Part shown: positions 42,739 through 52,265 of the stretch, piece after piece | How positions within the stretch are numbered: the first letter of the stretch is position 1 | Layout of the letters: each line of letters starts with the position of its first letter | NCBI GenBank assembly: GCA_964504565.1 | Contig: CAZDEY010000007.1 | Span: 124,001-188,000, forward strand | From: Cesiribacter sp964504565 | Lineage (GTDB): Bacteria; Bacteroidota; Bacteroidia; Cytophagales; Cyclobacteriaceae | Reading direction: 5' to 3' | Length of the DNA: 64,000 nucleotides | Made by a program: the position numbers and the translations under genes | Notes under the pieces: generated by a model | Seen by the model: only the letters and a program-made list of their open reading frames with translations | What the model was told of the DNA's origin: nothing | Databases searched by the model: none

Positions 42739-43338
42739 TTGAGTAGGTTCCCTCTTCGCCTGGCAGTATTTGCCTCGGGCAGCGGCAGTAATGCCGAACG
42801 GTTTTTTCAGCATTTTCAGGAGTCGCCGGTGGGGCGGGTTAGCTTGCTGGCGGTAAACCGGCCCGATGCCGGGGTTGTACAACGCGCGGCTAACTACAAC
42901 ATCCCAACCTTCCATTTTACAAATAGGCAGCTAGCTCAAGGCCGGGATGTACTGCATAAGTTGCAGGAAGAGCGTATTGATTTTATTGTGCTGGCCGGCT
43001 TTATGCGCCTGATTCCGGATTATTTGGTAGAAGCTTATCCTAACCGAATAGTTAATATTCACCCGGCCCTGCTGCCTAAGTGGGGTGGAAAAGGTATGTA
43101 CGGCCACCACGTTCACCAGGCAGTAAAAAATGCCGGCGATACGGAGTCCGGTATTAGCATTCATTACGTAAACCAGCAGTACGACGAAGGAGCTATAATC
43201 TTTCAGGCAAGTTGCCCGGTTTTGCCCGAACACACGGCAGAAGAAATAGGCGCTAATGTTCTTAAACTAGAACACCAGCATTACCCCCGGGTAGTAGAAG
43301 ATATACTTAGAAAAGAATTCAATTTCCCTAATTCCTAA
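42739..43338 (+). CDS. purN: Phosphoribosylglycinamide formyltransferase
   Basis: A 199-residue purine enzyme (GART). Motifs: A-V-F-A-S-G-S-G-S-N-A-E near the N terminus, F-I-V-L-A-G-F-M-R-L-I-P near residue 80, the catalytic N-I-H-P-A-L-L-P near residue 105, and G-I-S-I-H-Y-V-N-Q-Q-Y-D-E-G with the catalytic Asp. The start is a TTG at 42739 because no ATG or GTG precedes the first conserved residue. It lies upstream of purH with a 13-base gap. Confidence 0.96.
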   Translation: MSRFPLRLAVFASGSGSNAERFFQHFQESPVGRVSLLAVNRPDAGVVQRAANYNIPTFHFTNRQLAQGRDVLHKLQEERIDFIVLAGFMRLIPDYLVEAYPNRIVNIHPALLPKWGGKGMYGHHVHQAVKNAGDTESGISIHYVNQQYDEGAIIFQASCPVLPEHTAEEIGANVLKLEHQHYPRVVEDILRKEFNFPNS

Positions 43339-43351
43339 TTCCCTAAACCTT

Positions 43352-44875
43352 ATGGAGCCGCGCAAAATAGAGTCCGCCCTAATTTCAGTATATTACAAAG
43401 ATGGGCTGGCCCCCATTATTTCTTTGCTGAAAGCACAAGGTGTTAAAATTTATTCTACCGGAGGTACCCAAAAATTTATTGAAGAGCAGGGTGCCGAAGT
43501 TACGGCTGTAGAAAATTTAACTGACTACCCTTCCATTTTTGGTGGGCGCGTAAAAACCCTTCATCCTAAAGTATTTGGCGGAATCCTTCACCGCAGGGAT
43601 AATAGCCAGGATAAAACTGAAGTAGCTGAGTTTGATATACCGGCTATAGATTTGGTTATTGTAGACCTTTATCCATTTGAGGAAACCGTAGCCGGCGGCG
43701 CTTCCGAGCAGGAAATTATTGAGAAAATTGATATCGGGGGGATTTCCCTGATACGGGCCGCCGCTAAAAACTTTAAGGATGTACTTTGCGTAGCTTCGCG
43801 CGAGCAGTACGCCCAGCTAGAACTTTTACTTAACGAAAAAGAAGGTTCAACTGATCTGGTAGATCGAAAACTGTTTGCCGCCCAGGCTTTCGATATTAGT
43901 TCGCACTACGATAGTGCCATATTCAACTTCTTCAATGCTGAAAATTCTTTACCGAAGCTGAAAATTAGCGAACGCGAAGGTAGGCAGTTGCGTTACGGCG
44001 AAAACCCGCACCAGCAAGGCTACTACTTTGGCAATCTGCACGATATTTTTGAACAATTGAACGGCAAGGAACTCAGCTATAATAACCTGGTTGATGTAGA
44101 TGCTGCGGTCAATTTGTGCGAGGAGTTTGAGGATACGGCTTTTGTAATTGTTAAACACACCAATGCTTGCGGCTGTGCCTTGGGCAGTTCGGTTAAGGAA
44201 GCCTACCTGCGGGCCTTGGCATCCGACCCGGTTTCGGCTTTTGGTGGGGTGCTGGTTACCAATAAGAAGGTTGATATGGCCGCGGCTGAAGAATTGCACA
44301 AACTGTTTTTTGAAATTTTGGTAGCCCCGGACTACGATGCCGATGCGCTGGAACTACTGAGCCAGAAGAAAAACCGCATCATTCTGAAACAAACCCAGAA
44401 ATTACCGGCTTATAAACAAGTGAAAAGTGTACTAAACGGTTATTTAGTGCAGGATAAAGACAGCATTACCGATACGTCCGATAAATTTACCGTAGCTACC
44501 GAATTAGCACCCACTGATGTTGAAAAACGAGCAATGGTTTTTGCCGGCATACTGGCCAAGCATACCAAATCCAATACCATTGTATTGGCTACGGAAGACC
44601 GGCTGGTAGCTAGCGGCGTTGGGCAAACCTCTCGCGTAGATGCTTTAAAGCAAGCTTTAGTGAAGGCCGAAAGCTTTAATCTACCGCTGGAAGGAGCCGT
44701 AATGGCGTCAGATGCTTTTTTCCCGTTCTCCGACTGTGTGCAAATAGCTAATGAAGCCGGCATTAAGGCGGTTGTGCAGCCGGGCGGTTCCATACGCGAT
44801 ACCGATTCGGTTGACTACTGTAATGCCAACAACATGACTATGGTACTAACCGGAGTTAGACATTTTAAACATTAA
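43352..44875 (+). CDS. purH: Bifunctional AICAR transformylase / IMP cyclohydrolase
   Basis: A 507-residue enzyme catalysing the last two steps of purine synthesis. The N-terminal IMP cyclohydrolase domain shows S-T-G-G-T-Q-K-F-I and G-R-V-K-T-L-H-P-K-V-F-G-G; the C-terminal transformylase domain shows R-Y-G-E-N-P-H-Q-Q, I-V-K-H-T-N-A-C-G, and D-A-F-F-P-F-S-D. Length agrees with the family. It ends 75 bases before mreB. Confidence 0.97.
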   Translation: MEPRKIESALISVYYKDGLAPIISLLKAQGVKIYSTGGTQKFIEEQGAEVTAVENLTDYPSIFGGRVKTLHPKVFGGILHRRDNSQDKTEVAEFDIPAIDLVIVDLYPFEETVAGGASEQEIIEKIDIGGISLIRAAAKNFKDVLCVASREQYAQLELLLNEKEGSTDLVDRKLFAAQAFDISSHYDSAIFNFFNAENSLPKLKISEREGRQLRYGENPHQQGYYFGNLHDIFEQLNGKELSYNNLVDVDAAVNLCEEFEDTAFVIVKHTNACGCALGSSVKEAYLRALASDPVSAFGGVLVTNKKVDMAAAEELHKLFFEILVAPDYDADALELLSQKKNRIILKQTQKLPAYKQVKSVLNGYLVQDKDSITDTSDKFTVATELAPTDVEKRAMVFAGILAKHTKSNTIVLATEDRLVASGVGQTSRVDALKQALVKAESFNLPLEGAVMASDAFFPFSDCVQIANEAGIKAVVQPGGSIRDTDSVDYCNANNMTMVLTGVRHFKH

Positions 44876-44950
44876 TCTTACCAGAGGCTTTTCTTGTAAG
44901 AGCAAATTTGTAAATTTTGGAGAAATTGAACGCAACAGCATAAACAGCCT

Positions 44951-45979
44951 ATGGGTCTCTTTGATTTATTTTCTAACGATATAGCCATGGACCTGGGCAC
45001 CGCCAATACCCTTGTTATCCATAAGGACAAGATAGTAGTGGATGAGCCCTCAATCATAGCCAAAGACCGCACTACCAACAAAGTATTGGCAATTGGGCGG
45101 CAGGCTATGCAAATGCACGAAAAAACCCACGAAAATATAAAAACCATACGTCCGCTTAAGGATGGGGTAATTGCTGACTTTACCGCCGCCGAAGAAATGA
45201 TTCGGGGCATGATAAAGATGATTGACGACAAGACCAGTCGTTTTATACCCAGCTCGTACCGTATGGTAATTTGTATTCCTTCGGGAATTACCGAGGTAGA
45301 AAAACGGGCCGTGCGCGACTCCGCTTTTGCCGCTCGGGCCAAAGAAGTGTATATGATTTACGAGCCGCTGGCCGCCGCTATTGGTATCGGTATAGATATT
45401 GAGCAGCCCATGGGCTCTATGATTGTGGATATTGGGGGTGGTACTACCGAAATTGCGGTAATTGCCCTTTCCGGTATTGTGGCCGACCAAAGCCTGCGCG
45501 TAGCCGGCGATACCTTTAACCGCGACATCCTGGATTATATGCGCCGGCAGCATAACCTGCTAATTGGGGAACGTTCGGCCGAGAAGGTGAAAATGGCTGT
45601 TGGCTCGGCCCTAACCGAGCTCGACGATCCGCCGGAAGATTACGAAATCCGCGGCCGCGACCTTATGACGGGTATACCTAAAATTATAAAGGTTAGCTAC
45701 GCCGAAATTGCCTTTGCCCTGGATAAATCTATTTCTAAAATAGAAGAAGCGGTGCTGAAGGCCCTGGAAATATCGCCGCCGGAACTTAGCGCCGATATTT
45801 ACGATAACGGTATCCACCTAACCGGAGGTGGGGCGTTGCTAAGAGGACTGGACAAACGTTTGGCCATGAAAACCAAGCTTCCCATCCACGTGGCAGACGA
45901 TCCGTTGCGCGCCGTAGTACGGGGTACCGGCCAGGCAATGAAAAACCTTGAATCATTCAAACCAGTTTTGATGACCTGA
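44951..45979 (+). CDS. mreB: Rod shape-determining protein MreB
   Basis: Bacterial actin homologue of 342 residues. It has the ATP-binding motifs A-M-D-L-G-T-A-N-T, I-V-D-I-G-G-G-T-T-E and L-T-G-G-G-A-L-L-R-G. MreB filaments direct lateral wall synthesis. It heads a five-gene elongasome operon (mreB, mreC, mreD, pbp2, rodA). An AT-rich tract with TAAATTTT lies at about 44911, a possible promoter. Confidence 0.97.
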   Translation: MGLFDLFSNDIAMDLGTANTLVIHKDKIVVDEPSIIAKDRTTNKVLAIGRQAMQMHEKTHENIKTIRPLKDGVIADFTAAEEMIRGMIKMIDDKTSRFIPSSYRMVICIPSGITEVEKRAVRDSAFAARAKEVYMIYEPLAAAIGIGIDIEQPMGSMIVDIGGGTTEIAVIALSGIVADQSLRVAGDTFNRDILDYMRRQHNLLIGERSAEKVKMAVGSALTELDDPPEDYEIRGRDLMTGIPKIIKVSYAEIAFALDKSISKIEEAVLKALEISPPELSADIYDNGIHLTGGGALLRGLDKRLAMKTKLPIHVADDPLRAVVRGTGQAMKNLESFKPVLMT

Positions 45980-45988
45980 TAATTCTTA

Positions 45989-46825
45989 ATGAATTCATTA
46001 TTTCAGTTTCTGTATAAATACCGGGCACTGGCTATATTCCTGCTTCTGGAACTAGTCTGTGCCTGGCTTATTATACAGAATAATAGCTACCAGGGTGTAG
46101 CTTTCTTTAATTCTGCCAATACCGTAGCGGCCTCGGTTACCCAAACCTCTAACGATGTAAGCAGCTACCTCTATTTAAAAGAAGCTAACGAAAGCCTGGC
46201 TCAGGAAAATGCTTTCTTAAAAGAACGCCTAAGCCAAATGCAGCAACGCCTGAGCATACCGGGCATGCAAACGGCCGTGGCTAAAGAGGTAGAACAGCAA
46301 TTTAGTTTTGAGGCGGCGCAGGTAATCAATAATAGCGTAAACCGGCCCAAAAACTTTCTAACCCTAAATAAGGGCAAGGCCGATGGGGTGTTGCCGGGTA
46401 TGGCTATAATTGGCCCCCAGGGGGTAGTAGGTAAAGTTAAATCGGCCAGCGAAAATTTTGCGGTGGGCGTTAGCCTGTTGCACAGCGGGGTATACGTTTC
46501 AGCTATGCTAAAGGGAAATAATTCCCAAGCGTTTGGTTCGGTACACTGGAATGGCGAGAACCCCAACCAGGCTAAGTTAGATTTTATTGCCCGGCACCAG
46601 CAGGTACAGGTAGGCGATACGGTGGTTACTTCCAGTTATAATTCGGTTTTTCCTACCGGGGTTCCGGTGGGCAGGGTATCCGAAGTGGAGTTGCCACAAA
46701 ATGCTACCTACTACGATATAACTGTTGATTTAGCTACCGATTTCTCAAGTTTAGCTTACGTATATGTTATCCGGAATAGGCTTATACAAGAGCGCGATTC
46801 CCTGGAACAAATTAGTACTCAGTAA
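45989..46825 (+). CDS. mreC: Rod shape-determining protein MreC
   Basis: A 278-residue protein with one N-terminal membrane helix (A-L-A-I-F-L-L-L-E-L-V-C-A-W-L-I-I), a coiled-coil (about 65-95) and the beta-rich MreC domain with N-K-G-K-A-D-G-V-L-P-G-M-A-I-I and G-V-V-G-K-V-K. It links MreB to periplasmic wall enzymes. It begins nine bases after mreB. Confidence 0.95.
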   Translation: MNSLFQFLYKYRALAIFLLLELVCAWLIIQNNSYQGVAFFNSANTVAASVTQTSNDVSSYLYLKEANESLAQENAFLKERLSQMQQRLSIPGMQTAVAKEVEQQFSFEAAQVINNSVNRPKNFLTLNKGKADGVLPGMAIIGPQGVVGKVKSASENFAVGVSLLHSGVYVSAMLKGNNSQAFGSVHWNGENPNQAKLDFIARHQQVQVGDTVVTSSYNSVFPTGVPVGRVSEVELPQNATYYDITVDLATDFSSLAYVYVIRNRLIQERDSLEQISTQ

Positions 46826-46827
46826 CT

Positions 46828-47340
46828 ATGCCCGCATTAGCTCAGGTTTTTTATTTCATAGTGTATTTAGTGCTTCAGGTAGTGCTAATGCCCCGGGTGG
46901 TCCTGTTTGATGTAGGCTTCTGCTTTCTGTATTTAGGCTATCTGTTAATGCTCCCGTTTGAATCTAGCCCCATCCGGCTAATGCTGCTGGGCTTAGCTAT
47001 GGGGTTGTGCGTAGATATTTTTTACGATAGTTTGGGAATCCATGCGGCGGCTTCGGTGTTCATCATGTACTTGCGGCCCCAGGTGGTGCGTTCATTCGCC
47101 CCGCGCGGTGGTTATGAGTCGTGGATGACCCCTAAGTTAAAGGTGATGGGGTTTGAGTGGTTTGGCATTTATAGCTTTATCCTGATTTTTTTACATCATT
47201 TAGTCTTATTTTTTGTAGAAGCCGGGGGTTTTAGCAACTTCTTCTTCACACTTATTAAAGTTTTGGCCAGCACCGCATTCACCTTTATTGTGATTGTTAT
47301 AATACAGTACTTGTTTTATAGCGCGCGCCGAACTATATGA
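46828..47340 (+). CDS. mreD: Rod shape-determining protein MreD
   Basis: A 170-residue integral membrane protein with about five helices. It sits between mreC and the pbp2 gene and overlaps the latter by four bases (ATGA), which fixes its identity; sequence alone is weakly conserved, though L-G-L-A-M-G-L-C-V-D-I-F-Y-D is the family segment. Confidence 0.92.
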   Translation: MPALAQVFYFIVYLVLQVVLMPRVVLFDVGFCFLYLGYLLMLPFESSPIRLMLLGLAMGLCVDIFYDSLGIHAAASVFIMYLRPQVVRSFAPRGGYESWMTPKLKVMGFEWFGIYSFILIFLHHLVLFFVEAGGFSNFFFTLIKVLASTAFTFIVIVIIQYLFYSARRTI

Positions 47341-49154
47341 GTGATAACCGAAAGTATATTATTATATCGGCCTTTTTGCTGATTGGCCTTATTTATTTAG
47401 GCAGGCTGTTTGCCCTGCAGGTGTTAGACAGCGATTATAAAAGCGCAGCCGAAGCCAATATTATTAAACGGGTAGAAGAGTACCCGTACCGGGGAGTAAT
47501 TAAAGATCGGAACGGTAAGCTTATGGTATACAATAAACCGGTTTACGACCTGATGGTTATTCCTAAAGAGCTGGAGGGTTTAGATACGGCCGGGCTGCTT
47601 ACTACCCTAAACCTAACCCGCGAACAGTTTGATGCTGCCTGGGCCAAAATGAAATCGGATAAAGCCTATTCCTACATTCGGCCTAACCCCCTTATAAAAG
47701 CTCTTACCACCGAAGATTTTGCCCGCATACAGGACCGATTGGTAGATTACCCCGGTTTATTGATTAGCCCCCGCACGGTACGTAGCTATCCTTACGCTAT
47801 AATGGCCAATGCCTTTGGCTATATTGGTGAAATTAGTGCTGATGCCCTCAGTGGCGATTCGACCAAGTACTATAAACGAGGCGATCAGGTTGGCCGCACC
47901 GGCCTAGAAATGCGCTACGAACCCTACTTACGGGGCAAACGGGGCGTTCGGCTTAAAACTGTTAACGTACGCGGCGTAGTTAAAGGCGACTACCGGCAAG
48001 GCGAATACGATACCCTTTCGGTAGCCGGCTACAACCTGGTTTCTACCATTGATCTGGAGTTGCAACGCTACGCCGAAAAGCTGATGGAGGGCAAAAGCGG
48101 CAGTGTGGTAGCTATTGAGCCCGCCACCGGCGAGGTGCTGGCTATAGTAAGCGCCCCCAACTACGACCCGAACATGCTGACCGGGGCTGAGTTGAGCAAA
48201 AATTTTGCTACGCTGCAAAAAGATACACTGGTACCGCTGTTTAACCGGCCTATTATGGCCCTGTACCCGCCGGGCTCCATGTTTAAAATGGTGCAGGCGT
48301 TAATTGCTTTGCAGGAAGGAGTAATTGACCCCTCAACCCGTTTTCACTGCAACAGATCTATAATTGGTTGCCACGGCCCGCATTCTAACGAAGATCTGGA
48401 AGGGGCCATTACCGTATCGTGCAATCCGTACTTTTACCAGACCTTTCGTCGCATAATTAATCAGGATAAATCTTCCAACACCTTTAAGGATAGCCAAATT
48501 GGGTTACGCCTGTGGGACAATTACTTGTATAACTTTGGCTTAGGGGTGAAATTAGGGATTGACCTGCCAGGCGAGAAATCGGGTTTCGCTCCAACCCCGG
48601 AGTACTACGATAGGGTATATAAGGGCGAACTGACTTGGAAGTTTTCCAACATATTTTCGTTGGCTATTGGCCAGGGCGAGTTAGGTGTAACCCCGCTGCA
48701 AATGGCTAATTTGGCTGCTATAATTGCCAACCGGGGTCATTACTACACGCCCCATCTGGTTAAAAGTATTGGCGAGGGTGGTAGCCCCCTGCCGGAGTAC
48801 GCTCAGCGGCGTGAAACCGGGGTAGCTCCGGAGCATTTTGCCAAAGTAGTAGATGCTATGGAAAATGTGGTAATGTACGGTACCGGCCAGTACCGGGCTA
48901 AAATACCTGGCTTAGATGTTTGCGGTAAAACTTCAACAGTGCAAAACCCTCACGGCGAGGACCACTCTGGCTTTATGGCGTTCGCCCCAAAGGATAATCC
49001 GCAGATTGCCGTGGCGGTATACGTTGAAAATGCTGGGCAAGGAGCCCGGGCGGCAGCTTCTATTGCCAGTTTGGTAGTAGAAAAGTACGTAATGGGCGAA
49101 ATTAAGCGCACTAATATCGAAGAGTTTGCGCTTAAGGGTAATTTTATTTATTAG
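47337..49154 (+). CDS. mrdA: Penicillin-binding protein 2 (elongasome transpeptidase)
   Basis: A 605-residue class B PBP. An N-terminal helix (I-I-I-S-A-F-L-L-I-G-L-I-Y-L) anchors it, followed by a dimerisation domain and the transpeptidase domain with P-P-G-S-M-F-K (active Ser about residue 314, Lys 317), S-C-N (about 361) and C-G-K-T-S-T-V-Q (about 529-536). The third motif reads K-T-S instead of the usual K-T-G, an unusual feature in a PBP2. It crosslinks peptidoglycan with RodA. Confidence 0.95.
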   Translation: MSDNRKYIIISAFLLIGLIYLGRLFALQVLDSDYKSAAEANIIKRVEEYPYRGVIKDRNGKLMVYNKPVYDLMVIPKELEGLDTAGLLTTLNLTREQFDAAWAKMKSDKAYSYIRPNPLIKALTTEDFARIQDRLVDYPGLLISPRTVRSYPYAIMANAFGYIGEISADALSGDSTKYYKRGDQVGRTGLEMRYEPYLRGKRGVRLKTVNVRGVVKGDYRQGEYDTLSVAGYNLVSTIDLELQRYAEKLMEGKSGSVVAIEPATGEVLAIVSAPNYDPNMLTGAELSKNFATLQKDTLVPLFNRPIMALYPPGSMFKMVQALIALQEGVIDPSTRFHCNRSIIGCHGPHSNEDLEGAITVSCNPYFYQTFRRIINQDKSSNTFKDSQIGLRLWDNYLYNFGLGVKLGIDLPGEKSGFAPTPEYYDRVYKGELTWKFSNIFSLAIGQGELGVTPLQMANLAAIIANRGHYYTPHLVKSIGEGGSPLPEYAQRRETGVAPEHFAKVVDAMENVVMYGTGQYRAKIPGLDVCGKTSTVQNPHGEDHSGFMAFAPKDNPQIAVAVYVENAGQGARAAASIASLVVEKYVMGEIKRTNIEEFALKGNFIY

Positions 49155-49164
49155 GTAAAAACTT

Positions 49165-50430
49165 GTGAGCAGGTACGATAGCGTAAGTGTAAAAATAGAC
49201 TGGTTTATTATAGCGGTGTACGCTGCTTTAGTCTTTTTAGGCTGGCTAAATATTTACGCCGCCGTATACGATGAAAGCATGGGGCTGAGCATATTTAATA
49301 CTCAGTTAAACTCAGGTAGGCAGTTTATTTTTATATGCCTGTCCGTAGTAGTAATTGTAGTCATGATGCTCATTGACTATAATATTTTCACTACTTTCTC
49401 CTACGTATTTTATATAGTTACAATACCGCTGTTAGTTGGTGTTTTATTTATGCCCGAGGTAAACGGCGCTAATAGCTGGTTTCAGATTGGTTCGTTCAAA
49501 TTTCAGCCCTCCGAAATTGCTAAGTGGGCTACCGCACTGGCTCTGGCTAAGTACATCAACGATTATAATATTAAGTTTAAGAGGCTGAAGTCGTACTACG
49601 TAACCTTCGGTATTTTGCTCATACCTATTGCGGCTATTCTACTGCAGCGCGATGCCGGTACGGTACTGGTTTTCCTTAGCTTCTTAGTTGCTTTTTATCG
49701 CGAAGGCATGAGCCCGGCCTTGATTATTATAGGTTTGGTAGGTATTGCTCTGGCTATTATCCCGCTGATTATTGGCAAATCGTTAGCTATAATTTTTGTG
49801 GTGCTAATTGCCCTGCTGATTATAGGCTTGGTGCTAAAATCGGTGCAGCAGGCCGGGTTAGCAATATTGGCCGCCGTAATGGCTATTGGGGTTATCATTA
49901 GTATTGATGTAGTACTGAACGAGGTACTGCTTCCGCACCAGAAAAACCGTATTTTGGTGCTTATAAACCCCAATACCGACCCATTGGGACAAGGCTGGAA
50001 TATAACCCAGAGTAAAATAGCTATTGGCTCCGGCGGCACTTTTGGCAAAGGCTTTCTGGAAGGTACCCAAACCAAGTACGATTTTGTGCCTGAGCAAAGC
50101 ACCGACTTTATATTTTGCACCATTGGCGAGGAGCACGGCTGGCTGGGGAGCCTAATCCTGATTGGGCTGTTTATGGCCCTGTTGCTGCGAATTATATTTA
50201 TCTCCGAACGCCAGAAGTATACCTTTGCTCGAGTCTACGGCTATTGCGTAGCCGGGGTATTCTTTTTTCACTTTATGGTGAACGTAGGCATGACTATTGG
50301 CCTGTTTCCGGTAATTGGTATTCCCTTGCCGTTCTTTAGCTACGGGGGTTCCTCTTTACTTTCCTTTACTATTCTGCTATTTACCTTGGTTAAGCTGGAT
50401 GCCCACCGCAACCAGATTATCACGCGCTAG
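49165..50430 (+). CDS. rodA: Peptidoglycan glycosyltransferase RodA
   Basis: A 421-residue SEDS protein with about ten membrane helices. Signatures: G-A-N-S-W-F-Q-I-G-S-F-K-F-Q-P-S-E-I-A-K, Q-R-D-A-G-T, Q-S-T-D-F-I-F, and G-I-P-L-P-F-F-S-Y-G-G-S-S-L near the C terminus. It polymerises glycan strands together with PBP2. The start is GTG 49165. Last gene of the elongasome operon. Confidence 0.96.
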   Translation: MSRYDSVSVKIDWFIIAVYAALVFLGWLNIYAAVYDESMGLSIFNTQLNSGRQFIFICLSVVVIVVMMLIDYNIFTTFSYVFYIVTIPLLVGVLFMPEVNGANSWFQIGSFKFQPSEIAKWATALALAKYINDYNIKFKRLKSYYVTFGILLIPIAAILLQRDAGTVLVFLSFLVAFYREGMSPALIIIGLVGIALAIIPLIIGKSLAIIFVVLIALLIIGLVLKSVQQAGLAILAAVMAIGVIISIDVVLNEVLLPHQKNRILVLINPNTDPLGQGWNITQSKIAIGSGGTFGKGFLEGTQTKYDFVPEQSTDFIFCTIGEEHGWLGSLILIGLFMALLLRIIFISERQKYTFARVYGYCVAGVFFFHFMVNVGMTIGLFPVIGIPLPFFSYGGSSLLSFTILLFTLVKLDAHRNQIITR

Positions 50431-50509
50431 GCAATAAGTCATTTCTGTTCAATTTTATCTCATTTGTTAAAGGTAAAATTGATACATTGCTGCATAAACC
50501 AATTGTACT

Positions 50510-51105
50510 ATGAAGATCATTAGAAAATTTTTCTGCTAAGCCTGTTTTTAGGCTTATTTACCCCGGCCTGCGTTGATGATTGTGGTAATGTAGAACCATT
50601 TACCATTCAAGATGTAAGCGTTCAGGCTCTTCAAATTAGCTCCGAAGGCACGCAGATCTATACGCCCTCCGATACTACGGATTACTCCGAACTAGCCTTG
50701 GAAATAACGCTCCACGCTGAGGCATTGGCTTGGTTCCAACCTAATCTTTTTCTCAATTTTGCCTCTACAGCCTACGCTTGTGATCCCGTCTTTCCGCCTC
50801 CGGCTGCTCAAGTTTCGGCTATTGCTATTACAGCTCGCGAGACTTTTTCCTATAACAGCCAAGAATATGCTAAAGATGCCGATGTATCTACTCTGTTTCT
50901 GGTAACTACCGGCCGCAAATTGTTTAATAGTGTGGAGGAATTTGTAACGTCCGGCTTCCCCTCTGAAACATATCATCAGCCACAATTTTACATTCGATTG
51001 AAAGACGCTCCTGAAACGGCAACTTTACTGCCGCTATCATTACAAATTAGCTCTTCCAATAATAAGAATTTCCGGTTCAATCAGCTTGAATTTAGGGTAA
51101 AGTAG
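50510..51105 (+). pseudogene. Frameshifted lipoprotein gene
   Basis: The ATG at 50510 begins M-K-I-I-R-K-F-F, a typical lipoprotein start, but the frame meets TAA at 50537. From 50536 another frame continues without a stop to 51105 and reads L-S-L-F-L-G-L-F-T-P-A-C-V-D-D-C-G, completing the signal peptide with a lipobox Cys, then about 180 residues of secreted protein. Loss of one base in the run around 50528-50535 (T-rich) explains this; restoring it gives 198 residues. The product resembles Bacteroidota lipoproteins with an acidic start after the Cys, possibly DUF5034-like. It is either a natural mutation or a sequencing error. No other ATG or GTG could express the reading frame in full. 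Confidence 0.8.
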
Positions 51106-51114
51106 GCTTTTGCG

Positions 51115-51122
51115 TATCTTTA
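51115..51122 (+). promoter_or_regulatory. -7 promoter box of the radical SAM gene
   Basis: TATCTTTA, one mismatch to TAnnTTTG, ending four bases before the ATG at 51127. A TTTA at 51091-51094 lies 20 bases upstream and could be the -33 element. Transcription would start at about the ATG. Confidence 0.55.
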
Positions 51123-51126
51123 CCCT

Positions 51127-52107
51127 ATGCGCTTGGTAAAGCATCCCATACTGTGTAACTATTACCTGACCTATCGCTGCAATGCCAAATGCGGTTTCTG
51201 CGATATTTGGGAACGCCCTTCACCCTACGTTACCCTAGAAAACGCTGAACAGAACCTCAAAGCTTTAAAGAAGCTGGGCGTTAAAGTGGTAGATTTTACC
51301 GGCGGCGAACCGCTGCTGCATCGCCAGTTAGATGAGTTGCTTAAGCTGGCTAAGCAGCTTGGTTTTATAACTACTATAACCACCAACTGTCTGCTGTACC
51401 CTAAATATGCTGAGCGGCTGGCCGGGCTGATAGATATGCTGCACTTCTCGCTGGATTCACCAGAAAGGGAAGCCCACAACGCCAGCCGGGGCGTAAACTG
51501 TTATGACCATGTGCTGCAAAGTATTGAGGTGGCTAAGGAATTTGGGGGGCGGCCCGATATTCTATTTACCGTTACCGAATCCAATATTTCGGAGATAGAG
51601 GTAGTTTATAGGGAGTTCTGTCAGGCAAATAAGTTGGTGCTGATATTGAACCCCATTTTCGAGTATAATCAGGTTGAAACCGGGGCGAAATTTAGTCAGG
51701 GATCGCTGGCCGAATTAGAAGCCTGGGGTAAGCGGCCAGGCGTATACTTAAATAGAGGGTTTATTGGCCTACGCCGCGACGGCGGCAACCAAACCGATAA
51801 ACCGGTATGCCGGGCCGCCAGCACTACGGTAGTTATTTCGCCGGAAAATAAACTGATATTACCCTGCTACCATTTAGGTTTAAAAGAATTTCCTATTGAA
51901 AACAACCTGGCTGAGTTATACACTAGTGCCGAAGTGCAAAAACTGGTTGAGTTGGAAGGGCGGCTGCCGGCTTGTCAGGGCTGCACTATCAATTGCTATA
52001 TGCAACCCTCCTTTGCGGTGGAAACCAGCAAGTACTTTTGGCAGGCCTTGCCCAGCACGCTTAAGTATAACCGAATGAAAGGTACCTGGAAACAGTTATT
52101 TAGCTAA
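51127..52107 (+). CDS. Radical SAM/SPASM domain protein
   Basis: A 326-residue radical S-adenosylmethionine enzyme. The cluster-binding motif is C-N-A-K-C-G-F-C (residues 18-25), with F-T-G-G-E-P-L near residue 58 for SAM binding. The C-terminal part carries a cysteine set, C-Y-H, and C-Q-G-C-T-I-N-C-Y near residue 280-290, as in SPASM domains that hold auxiliary clusters. Similar proteins modify peptides or cofactors, but no precursor peptide is recognisable nearby. The box at 51115 suggests a leaderless mRNA. Confidence 0.9.
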   Translation: MRLVKHPILCNYYLTYRCNAKCGFCDIWERPSPYVTLENAEQNLKALKKLGVKVVDFTGGEPLLHRQLDELLKLAKQLGFITTITTNCLLYPKYAERLAGLIDMLHFSLDSPEREAHNASRGVNCYDHVLQSIEVAKEFGGRPDILFTVTESNISEIEVVYREFCQANKLVLILNPIFEYNQVETGAKFSQGSLAELEAWGKRPGVYLNRGFIGLRRDGGNQTDKPVCRAASTTVVISPENKLILPCYHLGLKEFPIENNLAELYTSAEVQKLVELEGRLPACQGCTINCYMQPSFAVETSKYFWQALPSTLKYNRMKGTWKQLFS

Positions 52108-52219
52108 AATTGGCAGGTATAAAATGCAACTTTTTACACGCAGTTCAGATTTAAGTAATAAGAATTAGGTACGTAAGGAAAAAATAGGAAATTTCCTGAC
52201 TACTTTGCCGGCTCTTAGG

Positions 52220-52227
52220 TATATTTG
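52220..52227 (+). promoter_or_regulatory. -7 promoter box of nqrF
   Basis: TATATTTG, a perfect match to TAnnTTTG, 38 bases before the nqrF ATG at 52266. No clear -33 element. Confidence 0.6.
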
Positions 52228-52265
52228 CGCCTGAAACAGCCTTTTCATCTAAAAAGGAAACATAC

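Noticed and set aside
45050..45553. Open frame of 167 codons on the minus strand
   Set aside because: Antisense inside mreB, which is certain; no domain visible.
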